Origin: Ridgeia piscesae
Taxonomy: Eukaryota; Annelida; Polychaeta; Sabellida; Siboglinidae
Length of the DNA stretch: 64,000 bases
Reading direction: 5' to 3'
Assembly: GCA_025642075.2 (NCBI GenBank)
Contig: JAODUO010000114.1
Coordinates: 507,501 to 571,500 of the forward strand
In this document: positions 34,044 through 63,729 of the stretch, piece after piece
Numbering within the stretch: position 1 is the stretch's first letter
How the letters are laid out: the number at the start of each line of letters is the position of its first letter
Made by a program: the position numbers and the translations under genes
Notes under the pieces: model-generated
What the model was told of the DNA's origin: nothing
Databases searched by the model: none
The model's input: only the letters and a program-made list of their open reading frames with translations

Positions 34044-35717
34044 TCACATTGCCTCTAATTGCGGAGTAGGGCGCTATACATAGGCCTATAATAATTATAT
34101 CTGCGCAGGTAATACAGTTTCTATTTATGTTCTACTTTTGGTCGTGTTCTGTTGGCGTAATTGGTAGTTCCAAATATGGCCTGTACTTCTACATATCTAG
34201 CTCCGACACTCAAGTTTCAGGGACTGGTTCATTTGGAGTGGGCTTAAAAATATTGAACGTCGCTGTAAAAAAATCAACATTTGAAGCTTTGTTGGGAGGA
34301 CTAATGTTAATTGTACATTCGACAACATTAAAAAATATCCCCCAAAACATAACCTGACTGTCCACAACAAAATATAACACCAACAGATCAGGTCCGTTCC
34401 ATGTAGCCATGAATTACATGGCATAAGCCATAGACATAATATAACTGCACGCAGTCATCGTCAAATGTCAATGCCATGGCCATGCATGGGTAATATAACG
34501 AGCACGACTTTCCGCAGTTTGTAAATTGTATATGTACACCGCCAGCTATCAATAAGACACCACATAGTGCGTCTACATTTGCGGGTTAATATAACCTCAA
34601 CGATGTTGTTATATAAATAATATGGAAAACTGTTGCTATACTAATAATAATGGAAAGCCGTCAGCATGCAGATGTTTATTCCGGATGTTTACAATGAGCC
34701 CTCTTACGGGGCACACCGTACATCTATTTTGTGATTGGACTATAATCTGCTTCTCAGTGGCGTCGAATGTCGGTGTTTGATGCGACGTATTAAATTGTAC
34801 AAATTGCTTGGAAATTACTAGTTAGCGGCTGTATACCACATTCCAATTAACGTAGAAAGTAAACACTTGTGTTTATGATCATAAAGAACATAATTTGGAA
34901 TGATTTACGTGAGTGGTGACCAACGCAAAGGAAATGTTTGAGGTACGCGCCGACACCGACGGGGTGCTCGCTTCGACGTTACACAACTTGCTCGACCGTC
35001 AGGCTTCGCTACGCCGACGTCGGTGGTGAGGATGGAACTTACATAAACCCATAGTCTCGCCTGGTGACGTTGGCGTTAGTCAGACAGACTGCTCTTTTCT
35101 TGCGCCGGTGGGTTCACGACGGATTCTGATATAGTGGTGTCACAGGTTTAGTGGCTTAATAATTTGTTCTGAAAGCAATAGTTTGACTGCGTTTTAAACC
35201 TTCATGATAAAATCGATGTTTCTTAAATTTAATTAAGCACGTATTATTAGAATTAAGCATGGGGTTGCTGTATTCAGTCATGCGTTACGATTTGGGGATT
35301 GTATGGCTCTGAGGCGGAAGGTATGCAGGTGTACTTACTACTTATGTAACAGTGTAAGTTGTAACGTCGTCGTTATATAATACCAGTTGGTATTTTAGTC
35401 TAGACCTTATCCTTAGCCTAGGCAGCTTTTTAATGTGACCCAGTTGTGGTTCACAGAGAATGTATGATGTTTGCGCATGTTTTATTAGTACTTATCAATT
35501 ATATTTGGTTTTCAGTCATTTAGAGTTCAGAATGAATGCAGCAAATATCTAGGGAAAATATGTTAACAGTAGCAGAACATGAATAATATCTTGGTAATCT
35601 CACACTTGCCAGGTCCTTATTATTACCTTTTTATCTTGTTGAATTTGTGTGTAGTGTGGAATCATAGCGTGCATGTCAGTAAAGTGCTCAAATGATTATA
35701 TCTGCATACCATTGCAG
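34044..35717 (+). promoter_or_regulatory. Upstream region of VHL, presumed promoter and 5' UTR
   Basis: No coding motif is seen (a short frame at 34127-34357 is unrecognised). A CpG-rich patch (about 34940-35110) could be the promoter/first exon. CATTGCAG just before 35718 could be a 3' splice site bringing a non-coding leader to the coding exon. The start site cannot be placed from sequence alone. Confidence 0.35.
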
Positions 35718-35737
35718 CAGCAGCTGACCTATCCAGA

Positions 35738-37374
35738 ATGACGGGAGCAAACAAGAGCGAAATTAACCAGCCACTGTGGAAATTGCGTAACCCGGCACGT
35801 GGCCAGAGATCAGGGCAGTCGCGTGTCCCTTCATTCCTCCGCTTTGTCAACCGGACTACACGCCGCGTGAACGTCACATGGATTGACTATGATGGGCGGA
35901 GCACGCATTATAAGACTCTCAGTGCAGGATGCTGTGTGGACGTAAACACATTTGTGGGACACCCATGGACATTCCAGGACCGGGACAGTGGGGATACGCT
36001 TGTGGTGCAGTCCCAGGCAGTTTACCTACCAGAGGCATGGAACCGGGATAAAGATGGCTGGCCTCCCAGGAGGAGACTTGTCTTCATTTCTCTACCAGGT
36101 GAGTACATTCAGTACGACATCATTTTTTCATTTCTACTTTTTTTCTAGTATTAGGCAGCATTGTCATCTGTTAGAGACTGTTACTAGCCTGACAGCAGCC
36201 CTGGTGATGTAGGCATCAAAACAGTGCACAGTATGCTAAGAATGTTATGAAACAAAAATAACGTAATTATCTATATATAATTATCGCTATTACCTATTAT
36301 CTATCTACGGGGGTACCTACCTGACTTTGAAATATATGTTACCTGTTAGGCTGTTACCCACAAGGGATAGGGAATTGGTCACTGCTAGTTATCATTGGGG
36401 AAATACACTACAACAGTAGCACAAGTGAGTAAAATGTTTCTGCAAATGTATACTTATACAATGTTTTGTGAACTTAAACCAGAAACTGAACGAAAGCTGC
36501 TGCCTGCCAGTTGCAACCAGTTTGGTCTTTGAAACGTTGCACATGGCATCTATATTTATGGTCAGCATATGCAGTAGTAATATGGTTTTGACTAATAATA
36601 TACCTTATTGAGCTCCCGTAACTAAAGATTCTGCCTCATTCTCCTAATCCAACTGTTGAAATATAACAATCTAATACTTTTTTGGAATCAAAATCTACAA
36701 TCACTGGGAGCCCAACTTTTGTTACGAATGATGCAAACTTAGCTTTTGGGAGCCATAGAATTGTCAGTGCTGTAGCTTTATGTAGAGACCCATCCACCTG
36801 TCATATGGACATGTAAAACACACATTGAACAGGTAGAAATATTACTGGACGGATGGTGCATGGGTAAAAAGAGAACAATAGTCTTCAACATTTTAGATAT
36901 TGTCAGTTATACTTAGAAAATGGGTGTCACAGGTGTGTTTATAGTATGTTTCAAGTTATAATATTTGAGTAATTTTACACATCTCAACTGTATGTGAATT
37001 AATATGCACTTGTCTACCACAACGTTTTGAACTGCAAAAATGTGATTCTGCGTAAAGAACTGATCCGTAAAATTACTACACAAATCAATGCAAGAAAGAA
37101 CGATTGCTTTCCTAAAAATGTATGTTCTGTTGATGAAAATCTATAGATCTAATAAACATACAATACCAAATAAGTTGCAAATAGGGTGGCATCGTTTGTT
37201 GTAGAAATAAGCATACTTGAACATTTATTAGAGTAAGAGACTAAGAGTAAGACAGTAAAAGTAAAAGAAATGTATCTCTTAAGTTAAGTCTTACCTTACT
37301 GCTGTATTCCCATTATTGTGTTGCTATGAAATGTTGATTGATCAATCACGGGGTAATAATAAACTAATGTATAT

Positions 37375-37419
<45 letters not shown>

Positions 37420-40154
37420 TATATATATTCAATGCATGATATTATCAAACTTGCTTAGATCTTAAAATAAACAAAATAGCATGAGATGATTGTTCATTGC
37501 AAATGTTAGATAAACTGGTAATGGCAAGAACACTGTAAACACTACACAGACAATGGCTAATTTGTTATTCACACTTTAGAAAATACCTGCTCAATGAAAC
37601 ATTGCAGGATTAGCCAATTAAGTAAACTATTAATTGGAGGGCCTATAGTTTCCCAACACGCGAAAGGCAGTCTTTCTTATATGCAGGCAGACGATTATAA
37701 TTGTTATGTACTGCAGGAGTTGTAAATATTATTGAACTCAAAGTATGTTTGTCACAAATCTGGGACAAAACCCCTTCGGACAAAACGCCTTGGACAAACC
37801 CCCCTCCATACATAACTCCATGAGGAGTGTTTTTTTGGAGGACATAAGCTCCTTCCAGACATAAACCCCTCGGACAAAACCCCCTCATTATAGATGTGTG
37901 TATGCTTTTCTATATAACAAGTTGCAATCGACGTATGAGAAACTCCTCACCTTCTTGCCTGTAGATGATGTCTCTGCTGGCATGGTGTACCACAAAATGG
38001 TCACGCCAGATGGGTTAGGACCTCTTGTCAACTACTTCAGTGCTACGTACGTGTCAGGCTCATACTGCCAGGTCCAGATTCCACTTCAACAAGGTGCTGT
38101 AGTTAACCATGTGCTGGTGTGCAGGACTCCAGCAATGTTTTCTCCACCTGTGTGGAACGTGCATGTTGCAACAATACGAGGAGAGTCATGAACCAACAAC
38201 TCATGTGAGAGTTGGAACAATGCATTCAGCCAGCTGATTGGTCATACGCATCCGACTATCTGGAGAGCCATTGACAGTCTGCAAAAAGACTCCCATGGCG
38301 GCCACCGTGATGCTGCGAAATGACGGAGGTGAGCGTCCCAAGAAATGAATTCGACAACAAACCAAAGACCTCCAGGACACACTTTTCAACCTGTGTAAGA
38401 ACTGCCGGGATGGCAGAAAGACCATTTCTCAGACACTAACTGGAATCGGCCACAGCCTTCGGTGGAAATAAACAGTCTGATGAATGGAACTAGAAGGTTG
38501 ATGTTTGCAATAAAAAAATAAAATAAAGTACTTATTCGTTTAATCACTGATGAGGGGGTTTTGTCCGAGGGGTTTATGTCCGTAAAAGGCTTATGTCTAG
38601 AGGGAGTTACCCGGTATGTATGGAGGGGGTTTTGTCTGTGCACTGTTTGTCACACCCATAAATAGGATAGTACGTTTAGATTTGACCAGAGTGCAAGGTT
38701 TTGTGCAGGATAACTGTTTTGCCAATCAACAATTTGTTGGTAGGCATTCACATGCTAACTCAGATACAGTACATACATGCCAGTCAAGATGTATGAGATC
38801 TTATGACCTAAAATGAACTACAAACACAAAGCATAACTGACAATGTCTATGATTTTTGATGACCTTTTTATTGCCCATCCACCACCCGTCCAGTGCAAAC
38901 ATGGGGTCAAATACAATTGTATTTGAAAGTATTTAAATACTTTTTTCAAACTATTTGTATTTGACCTATAGAAATGGAAAGTATTTGTATTTAAATACTT
39001 TCTTAAAGTATTTGAAATTTTCAGATACTTTTTTTCAAATAGTATCAACATTTCTGTTTCATGATCACATATAATGCTTGCCAAACGGATTACCTTCACT
39101 GCAAATCACCTTTCACCAAACAAGTTGTTTTCAACCTTCAAAAGACCCATTGATTGCACCTTCATGTGTCTTTCACCCAACAGTGCTAATTACTGAAGAC
39201 ATTTGACTGCAGGTGTTCCCCATGGCCCTGACAGTGACAACAATTTCTGTTTGCGCAGAGCCACATGATGGATTAGCACCTGGAAGTGACCATAGGTCAA
39301 TATCCCCTTCATTCTTTTGTCAGGCTCCAAGCTGGCACCAGACTATTTTTTTCTCTAGGCTGTCTTTCAAGTTGAACTGTCACACTTCCTCACAAGATCC
39401 TAGCAGTCATTAGCACTGTTTCTTCTGAGGGCAACATAGGCATTTTATTATGGATCTCCTGGCTTAACTTAACAAACAAATTATGGCCTTTGCGTCTGTG
39501 GATAGAGATTTCAGTTGTCACTGTAATGTAGTCAGCAATAACAATACCCCCTAGCACATGTCTGCCTGTCATTGTGTGAATAAAACACTAATTATGCCTG
39601 TAAACTAGATGTCACAATACATGATTTGCTTTTCTTTTACCTATTATAGTAATATATCTTGAAAATGAAAAAGTATTTGAAACACTTTCCAATTATTTGT
39701 ATTTAAATACTTTTGCATTGTTTTTAAAAGTATTTGTATTTGAATCCCTCAAAAGTATTTGTATTTAAATACATTTCAATGTATTTGACCCGATGTCTGG
39801 TCAAGTGATATTCCTACCCATCCAATGACGGTTGAACAGGTCTCTACAAAAAGCTGTGGCAGAATATCTGCATTGTTTGGTTGGTAACCTTATGCAGTGC
39901 AGCCACACATATTCACTGTACACTTTCCTTGCATTTGAACCTGTGTCAATAGTCGTTGAGTGCTAAATGATAATTTCCGTGATGTTCCAGTGTATTCGCT
40001 GCGAGAGAGATGTCTACAAGTGGTGAAGAAGCTGGTTCCGCAAAACTGCATCGATCTCCTTGATGTTCCACCTGTCTTAAAAGAAGAACTCAGGATTCCA
40101 CAACATAGTGGTGATGACAGTGGACATGGTTCTGGTCACTCGGATACAAGCTGA
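35738..40154 (+). CDS. VHL: Von Hippel-Lindau tumour suppressor homologue, two coding exons
   Basis: Exons 35738-36098 and 39991-40154 join in phase 1 (LP-G/TG-YSLRERC) to give 174 residues; human pVHL has 213. In pVHL the beta domain binds hydroxylated HIF-alpha, and the alpha domain binds Elongin C in an E3 ubiquitin ligase that controls oxygen responses. The beta domain here (about residues 29-118) shows FLRFVNRTTRRVNVTWIDYD, YKTLSAG, FVGHPWTF and VVQSQAVYLPE. It keeps the pocket tyrosine (human Y98), histidine (H115) and tryptophans (W88, W117). Human S111-Y112 correspond to T-F here. The alpha domain starts YSLRERCLQVVKKLVP, which fits the Elongin-C BC box. The C-terminal helices are shorter and end in a Gly/Ser/Asp/His tail. 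The intron sits exactly at the human exon 2/3 boundary, whereas the human exon 1/2 intron is absent. The first ATG of the open frame was chosen as start. The 3.9-kb intron holds two DNA transposons. Confidence 0.92.
37746..37756. repeat. Target-site duplication, left copy (second foldback element)
   Basis: TGTTTGTCACA flanks the element and recurs at 38644-38654. The duplication itself may be the inner 9 bases TTTGTCACA. Confidence 0.75.
37757..38643 (+). mobile_element. MULE-type DNA transposon relic with tandem-unit arms, in the VHL intron
   Basis: The left arm (about 37766-37890) has units GGGACAAAACCCC, GGACAAAACGCC, GGACATAAGCTCC, GACATAAACCCC and GGACAAAACCCCCTC. The right arm (about 38548-38640) has the reverse units GGGGGTTTTGTCCGAGG, GGTTTATGTCCG and GGGGGTTTTGTCTG. 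An 11-bp direct repeat flanks it (37746-37756, 38644-38654). The interior encodes the C-terminal part of a transposase. The arms match the family of the element at 29765-30336 but are more diverged, so this copy is older. It is the only member seen with coding sequence. Confidence 0.85.
37898..38320 (+). pseudogene. MULE-like transposase C-terminal fragment
   Basis: The frame 37898-38191 gives LVNYFSATYVSGSY, then RTPAMFSPPVWNVHVATIRG. A one-step shift continues with NNSCESWNNAFSQLIGHTHP and TIWRAIDSLQKD, then stops. The order (V)DYF..TYV.G, P.MFPP..WNVH.AT, TNN..E.WNN.F..LVG..HP..W..I..LQK is the signature C-terminus of MULE-domain transposases, often found with FLYWCH zinc fingers in animals. 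The catalytic N-terminal part and DNA-binding domain are missing. Dead copy. Confidence 0.75.
38644..38654. repeat. Target-site duplication, right copy
   Basis: TGTTTGTCACA, identical to 37746-37756. Confidence 0.75.
38904..39791. mobile_element. Non-autonomous DNA transposon with TATTTGTATTTAAATAC arms
   Basis: It begins GGGTCAAATAC and ends GTATTTGACCC, with subterminal repeats GTATTTGTATTTAAATACTT (38920-39040 and 39670-39780) in both orientations. About 600 bases of interior show no transposase motif. I could not find a convincing target-site duplication, so the superfamily (hAT is one possibility) is unknown. It lies in the VHL intron, 200 bases before the last exon. Confidence 0.6.
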
Positions 40155-40261
40155 CCATCGTCAAGCTGATTAGTGTTTTGTCAGTGGCTGACTCAAGAGA
40201 CAAACAGAGGTGTTAGAGAAGTAGTGGCTTCATTGTTAGGAATCCATTGTGCTCATTTTCA

Positions 40262-40735
40262 TTATAACATTTCAAGTGCTGATACTGTAAGCGTGATCTG
40301 ACCATGTGGGCGTGGCATTGCCCATATATGGATGTGGGATGACAATTTGCGTGTGGCGTGATCATTAGAGTTTGGCACTGAGTATTTGGCCATATAGGCA
40401 TGGCACTGACCATGTGGCCGTGGTACTCATCGTGTAGACATGACACTGACCATGAAAGTGTTGTGCTGATCATGTGAGTGTGGCACTGGCAATATGGGTG
40501 TGGCACTGGCAATGTGGGTGTGGCACTGGCAATATCGGTGTGACACTGGTAATGTGGGTGTGGCACTGGCAATGCGGGTGTGGCACTGGTAATGTGGGTG
40601 TGGCACTGGCAATGTCGGTGTGACACTGGTAATGTGGGTGTGGCACTGGCAATGTGGGTGTGGCACTGGTAATGTGGGTGTGGCACTAACAATATAGGCA
40701 TGGCAAAGACCATGCAAGCATTGCTCTGAAATCAA
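40262..40735. repeat. 20-bp minisatellite in the VHL 3' flank/3' UTR
   Basis: The unit TGGCACTGGCAATGTGGGTG repeats about ten times at 40485-40690, with older degenerate units (GGGCGTGGCATTG and similar) on either side. The duplicated VHL segment has a short, diverged version (32190-32420). The array therefore predates the duplication and expanded mainly at the functional locus. It would be transcribed if the VHL 3' UTR extends this far. Confidence 0.85.
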
Positions 40736-41205
40736 GGGAATAAGACCAGTGTAGCATGTTCATGTCAGAGCCAAAACATACAAACTAGGGGAGAAAGGTA
40801 GTTCTGTCGCCCTGGTAGAAAGTATTTCTGCTGCATGGTTACTGCCCTGAAGGCAGAAACATGCCAACCTTGATAAAGACATGCACTACATGACATGCAC
40901 TACTCAGTGACTTCAACAAGAGCATTATTGTCTCTACCAAAAAAAACACTGCCAGGTGGATTGATGTAAAAGTTACATGAATTATTGTGACTAAATTCTT
41001 AAAATGATAATTGTGTAGTGCATCCTAAAACTTAATTTTTAATCAAATTAATATTATTGTCTGATAACACCACTGAAAGTTATATTTCAACTAGCTGTGT
41101 TGAGCTGAGTGATATCTAGACGCATGTGAAGTGGTTGACAGAATATAAAATAATAATATGCAATATCGAAAATATTGCATAGTAATTCGTGATTCACATA
41201 GAGCT

Positions 41206-43864
41206 AAGAAAACATTGTAGCAAATACTGAGAACATACTGGTAGATTGTATATACAGTGAAGTCATGTTCAGTTCACATGCTGAGCTCATTGCTCATAAC
41301 CGGAAGGTTTGCTGGTTTTACACCATTGAAATACAATCGGATTGTTGCCACGATGCCGACGGCAGAGCAGAAGCCAGAAACAGAATACACAACAAACGAA
41401 CTCGGCAATGCAGTTGTTACGTTAAACTTCTTGTTTGGCAACAAATTGTTTCAAGATACACAAGACAGACATGAGAACTTCGGAAAACAAATGACAGTTA
41501 TTACAGTTTTATTGTTAGTCGTAGCCCCCATTTCCCCCCGGCGACAGAAATTCGAGGTCCACGACCGACCGCGTTATGTCCAATTCGCGTTATAGCGCAT
41601 CGCGTTTTGAAGAGGCGCGACTGTAATTTTCATGCAGAACAAAAAACATGTTTGCACAAACAAGTTAGCATGGGAGGGATCTTTAATATAAATTTATCTA
41701 TTACCAGTTCTATATCTATGTTGAGCAGTGCCTACCATGATGTACCAAATATTAATTTAATTTAAACGAACAGGTGCTATCATCATAGATGTCAGAATAT
41801 CTTGGAGGTTAGCTTTTAATACATGTTCATCTGATCCGAAACTTCCTCCTAACCGCCATTACTACAAATGACAACACATGCAAGCCCGCAACTTGTGTTC
41901 ACGCGATAACGCATCACAGCCATGCCTACACTACAGCGGTTTTGAAAAGCCTCACGGTCGATGTAAGGGCACTTACTACTTTTATTTCAAAAACCGACAT
42001 GGAACGCGAAAAATTCTTTGGGCGGTCAGTACGCTATAAAAGGTATAATTTATATTGTATAACGTGATTTTGCAATAAAAAGCCACAAAGAATTTATGTC
42101 CCTATTAGAGCAATGTAAATATGATTCATGTCAACTGACAAAGTCCACTTGCCTCTTTCTGTTGAAATAAGTTTCTTTAGTCTAGACCATTGGAATCTGG
42201 TCTACCAATGTGTGATGCATATGAAGAACAAATAAAAGTAGTTATTTTGCGATTGTTACTATGTGTATGTAACTAATAACTGCTGCTTACAACGCTATAC
42301 CTGGGAACAGTAGAAATTAAATGGTTATTTAAAGACGTTTAAGTTCAAAATAATGTAGAGGAGATAATAGTGTCCCTTTTGATGTTACCCCAAGGATAGA
42401 TGTAAACAATTAAATAATAGTAATACGACTGACACTGGACATCTTTGTAGTAGCAGTTATTGCAGATTATTGTGCTGTCATTGCCTTTTAAGTTGTATGC
42501 CAAGCGTAAATGTTGTGCAAACACTGTTTCGGCTGAACACGTAAGACCATAACTGTTTTGCTATTGCCAATATTGTCTCATTTGTAAAACATTGGTGTTT
42601 TCTGTTATGTTTATTTTTAATAAAACAATGCAGTGCTCGTGTTTAGTTCTTACTGTGTGAAGTTTATAATATAACAGGATGTCCCCACGAACCAGTGAAC
42701 ACTGCTGATTATATAATTATAGATCCTGATAAAAGGTAGGGCTCCACACGTCACATGGATTGAATAAGTACCAGCTACAGAGTAGATCGAGGAGGTAGAT
42801 GCGATTATTGTAATACACAATACGATGCAACCATTCTTGAGTATGGGCAAATGGATAATTACATTAGGATTCTCTGGTCTGGTGTCCTCGTTTGTATTTG
42901 ATGTGGGTGTGGGCGTCTTTCCTGTTTTCACCGGTGGTACATGCAGTTATGATTGCGGGAATCGGTTACTAGGAAAATGGTACAACTGATTGAACTGATT
43001 TGCTTATAAGTTGCGTAGGATATAACATGTGAAGGGTAATGTAGTCAATTACCACTTCAATGACATGTAATATATGACGCATTTTTGTATGAAGTGAGCT
43101 CTGTGCGAGTCGGCCGAATGATCCGCCAGCGTGGTGCGACATAAATCGAACGGGCCGGACCTTGCGAGCGAAGCCGTCAAGGCGGTAATAGCGGACAGCA
43201 TGAGCAATTCAAGTATAAAATTCACATACTATAAAAGGAGAGTTTTACTGTAGTTAAAATATACTTATTATACGTAATAAAACATTGGGCAAAACGTATG
43301 GGGTTGGGCCACTGCGAGCGTAGCCGCATTATGGATCGGGGGAGGGGCTAATCGAAATCGCGAGGACTTTGTGAAAATACACAAATACTATTATTTCACT
43401 TCTCAAAACGCTAGTAGTAGTTCAGCTATCTCATAACTGCACAGTAAGTACGTTAACGAATTCACGTGTATATTTGGAATTTTTTATGTGGCAAGTTTTT
43501 ATGACTATAATTATGAGTATCGATGTTGATAGTTGACGTACAGGTATCTTAGGTATACATACATGCATATTGTGTCATAATTATAACAAGTCCACCTTAT
43601 GAAAACAAATGATTACATAACTACGTACTACAACGGTTTAATTCCTATGTGGCCATTAATGTATCAATCCACCACTGCGCAAATGAAATAGTTTTAAAAT
43701 GCAGTAAATTACGTGGTGATTCAACACGCGCTTGTAAAAATCCTTTTGAGTGGGCGGAGCTTAACATGTAAACATTATGTGTTACGCCCACCAGCTGCTT
43801 CTGAACCTGTCTGAACTCGTATTCGAACGGAATTGTGGGATCTTATGACATCACTCGTTAAAGG
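41206..43864. other. Intergenic DNA between VHL and PRRC2
   Basis: No recognisable gene. A minus-strand frame at 42650-42931 (93 residues, one hydrophobic stretch) and a plus frame at 41257-41595 have no known motif. CpG-rich patches lie near 41530-41620 and 43090-43340; the latter contains GCGAGCG(A/T)AGCCG twice (about 43165 and 43314). Confidence 0.5.
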
Positions 43865-44033
43865 TCATTTGCATATTCTATGATCTCGACATCGTAGTTC
43901 GCCATTTTGGATTAGAAAAGGAGTTGGTTCGTGATACAGAACTATCCGTTAAAATCCGAAACCATCCGTTAACGGAGAATCTTTACAACGATCTAAATTG
44001 ATCTTCTCTCTTCACCCACCAGAACGGACCGGA
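43865..44033 (+). promoter_or_regulatory. PRRC2 core promoter and probable non-coding first exon
   Basis: ATTTGCAT (43867-43874, octamer-like) and CGCCATTTTGG (43900-43910, YY1-like, usually just downstream of start sites) precede a stretch ending in CCGGA/GTAAGTG, a consensus 5' splice site at 44034. The next acceptor, a T-tract then ACAG, ends at 45241, 59 bases before the ATG. I infer a 5' UTR exon ending at 44033 and a first intron of 44034-45241. The exact start site is not determinable here. Confidence 0.5.
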
Positions 44034-44769
44034 GTAAGTGTTATTTCATAATCAGTATATATGCGCAATTATCAACTTCATCCGGGTTGTCCTTCTACGG
44101 AAAGCTTTGTGTGTCTGAACGGGTTCGACGCTGACTAGTCTGCGTTACCGAAATTATATGATGTTTTATGCTTTCCAGTAAGGCCTAATGTATATAAATA
44201 CCTCAGTGGGGTAGTATCTGAATATAAGCTGTCGATCTGTGGGTTTCGATTTCTCACAAGTGACAGTAGTACTACAATAAACGAAAGCCTAGAATAAACG
44301 TCACTTGATATTTTCAGTACCGAGAATCAGAATGGCTTCACTTTTCTTTCTAGTTTCACATTTAATTAAGAACTAATTTGAGCGTAGAGTATTTGTTCAC
44401 ATATCCAAGATATACCAATCTATGTGTGACTGTAACTTTATTCGAACATAGTAAAATGTCGAAGTAATTCAGTTGCTACCACGCATGTCATGACATTGCT
44501 TGGGATTAGCTAGACTAGCATCAAGCTAGCGAGTAGGCCTAGTAGTTTCTTTTTTGGAGTTGTCTATGGTTATCACAATCGATATCTATGTGTGGCGTTA
44601 CAAAATAATGTTCCAATGAAACTATTAGTAAGTATATCAAAATGCTAAAGCAGTTTCGAGGAAATTCGAGTGACATTCCATATTCGTCCCATCCTTAGTC
44701 TACATCATTGCTTTATGATTCGATTTATGATTTTTATTTTGTGAAAGGTTAAAAAAGTGACAAAAAGAT

Positions 44770-44845
44770 ATCAGTGGTTTCGTGCTGGGCCTTCCGATTG
44801 TAAAAGAGAACGCATCTAACAAGCGCATCTACCAATTGAGCCATG
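44770..44845 (-). other. tRNA-like relic in PRRC2 intron 1
   Basis: On the minus strand TGGCTCAATTGGTAGATGCG is a near-perfect tRNA D-arm/A box. A corrupted B-box-like AGCACGAAACC lies about 57 bases later. No intact T-arm is present, so this is a tRNA pseudogene or SINE head. Confidence 0.4.
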
Positions 44846-45299
44846 GTAACAATTGGGAATCTACTCTCGTATTTAAAGTGTTAGGCCCTACGTTAAATAT
44901 ACTACTCCTCCTTTACATACACCAGCATACTAATGATTATTTATGGATTACACAACATTTATTTCTGATGTTAACTACATACTATCTGTTTGAATTTCTC
45001 AGTCATTGATTTTGTGTGTGTTGCTTTATGGACAAGTAGCTATATTACCTATATAACAGCATGTAGTATATTGTTTCAAGCAATACGTCTTTTTAGTTCC
45101 TTAACAGTAACATGATTTATTAATAATTGTAATATTAATGCAAATATTACAATTATTATTGGAATGAGATAAATGTTATTTACAACAAAACATTTACAAG
45201 ACCAATTAACAACTAATAAATGTAATGTAATTTTTTTACAGATTACACGGGCCGTTCATAGGGTAGCCTAGAAAAAACGTCAATGATCCTGTTTGCACA

Positions 45300-63729
<18,430 letters not shown>

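Noticed and set aside
42650..42931. 93-residue minus-strand frame with one hydrophobic stretch, considered as a small membrane protein
   Set aside because: No family resemblance, no upstream promoter or splice context; chance frame more likely.
43165..43330. GCGAGCG(A/T)AGCCG occurring twice
   Set aside because: Two short matches 150 bases apart are too little to call a repeat or regulatory array.
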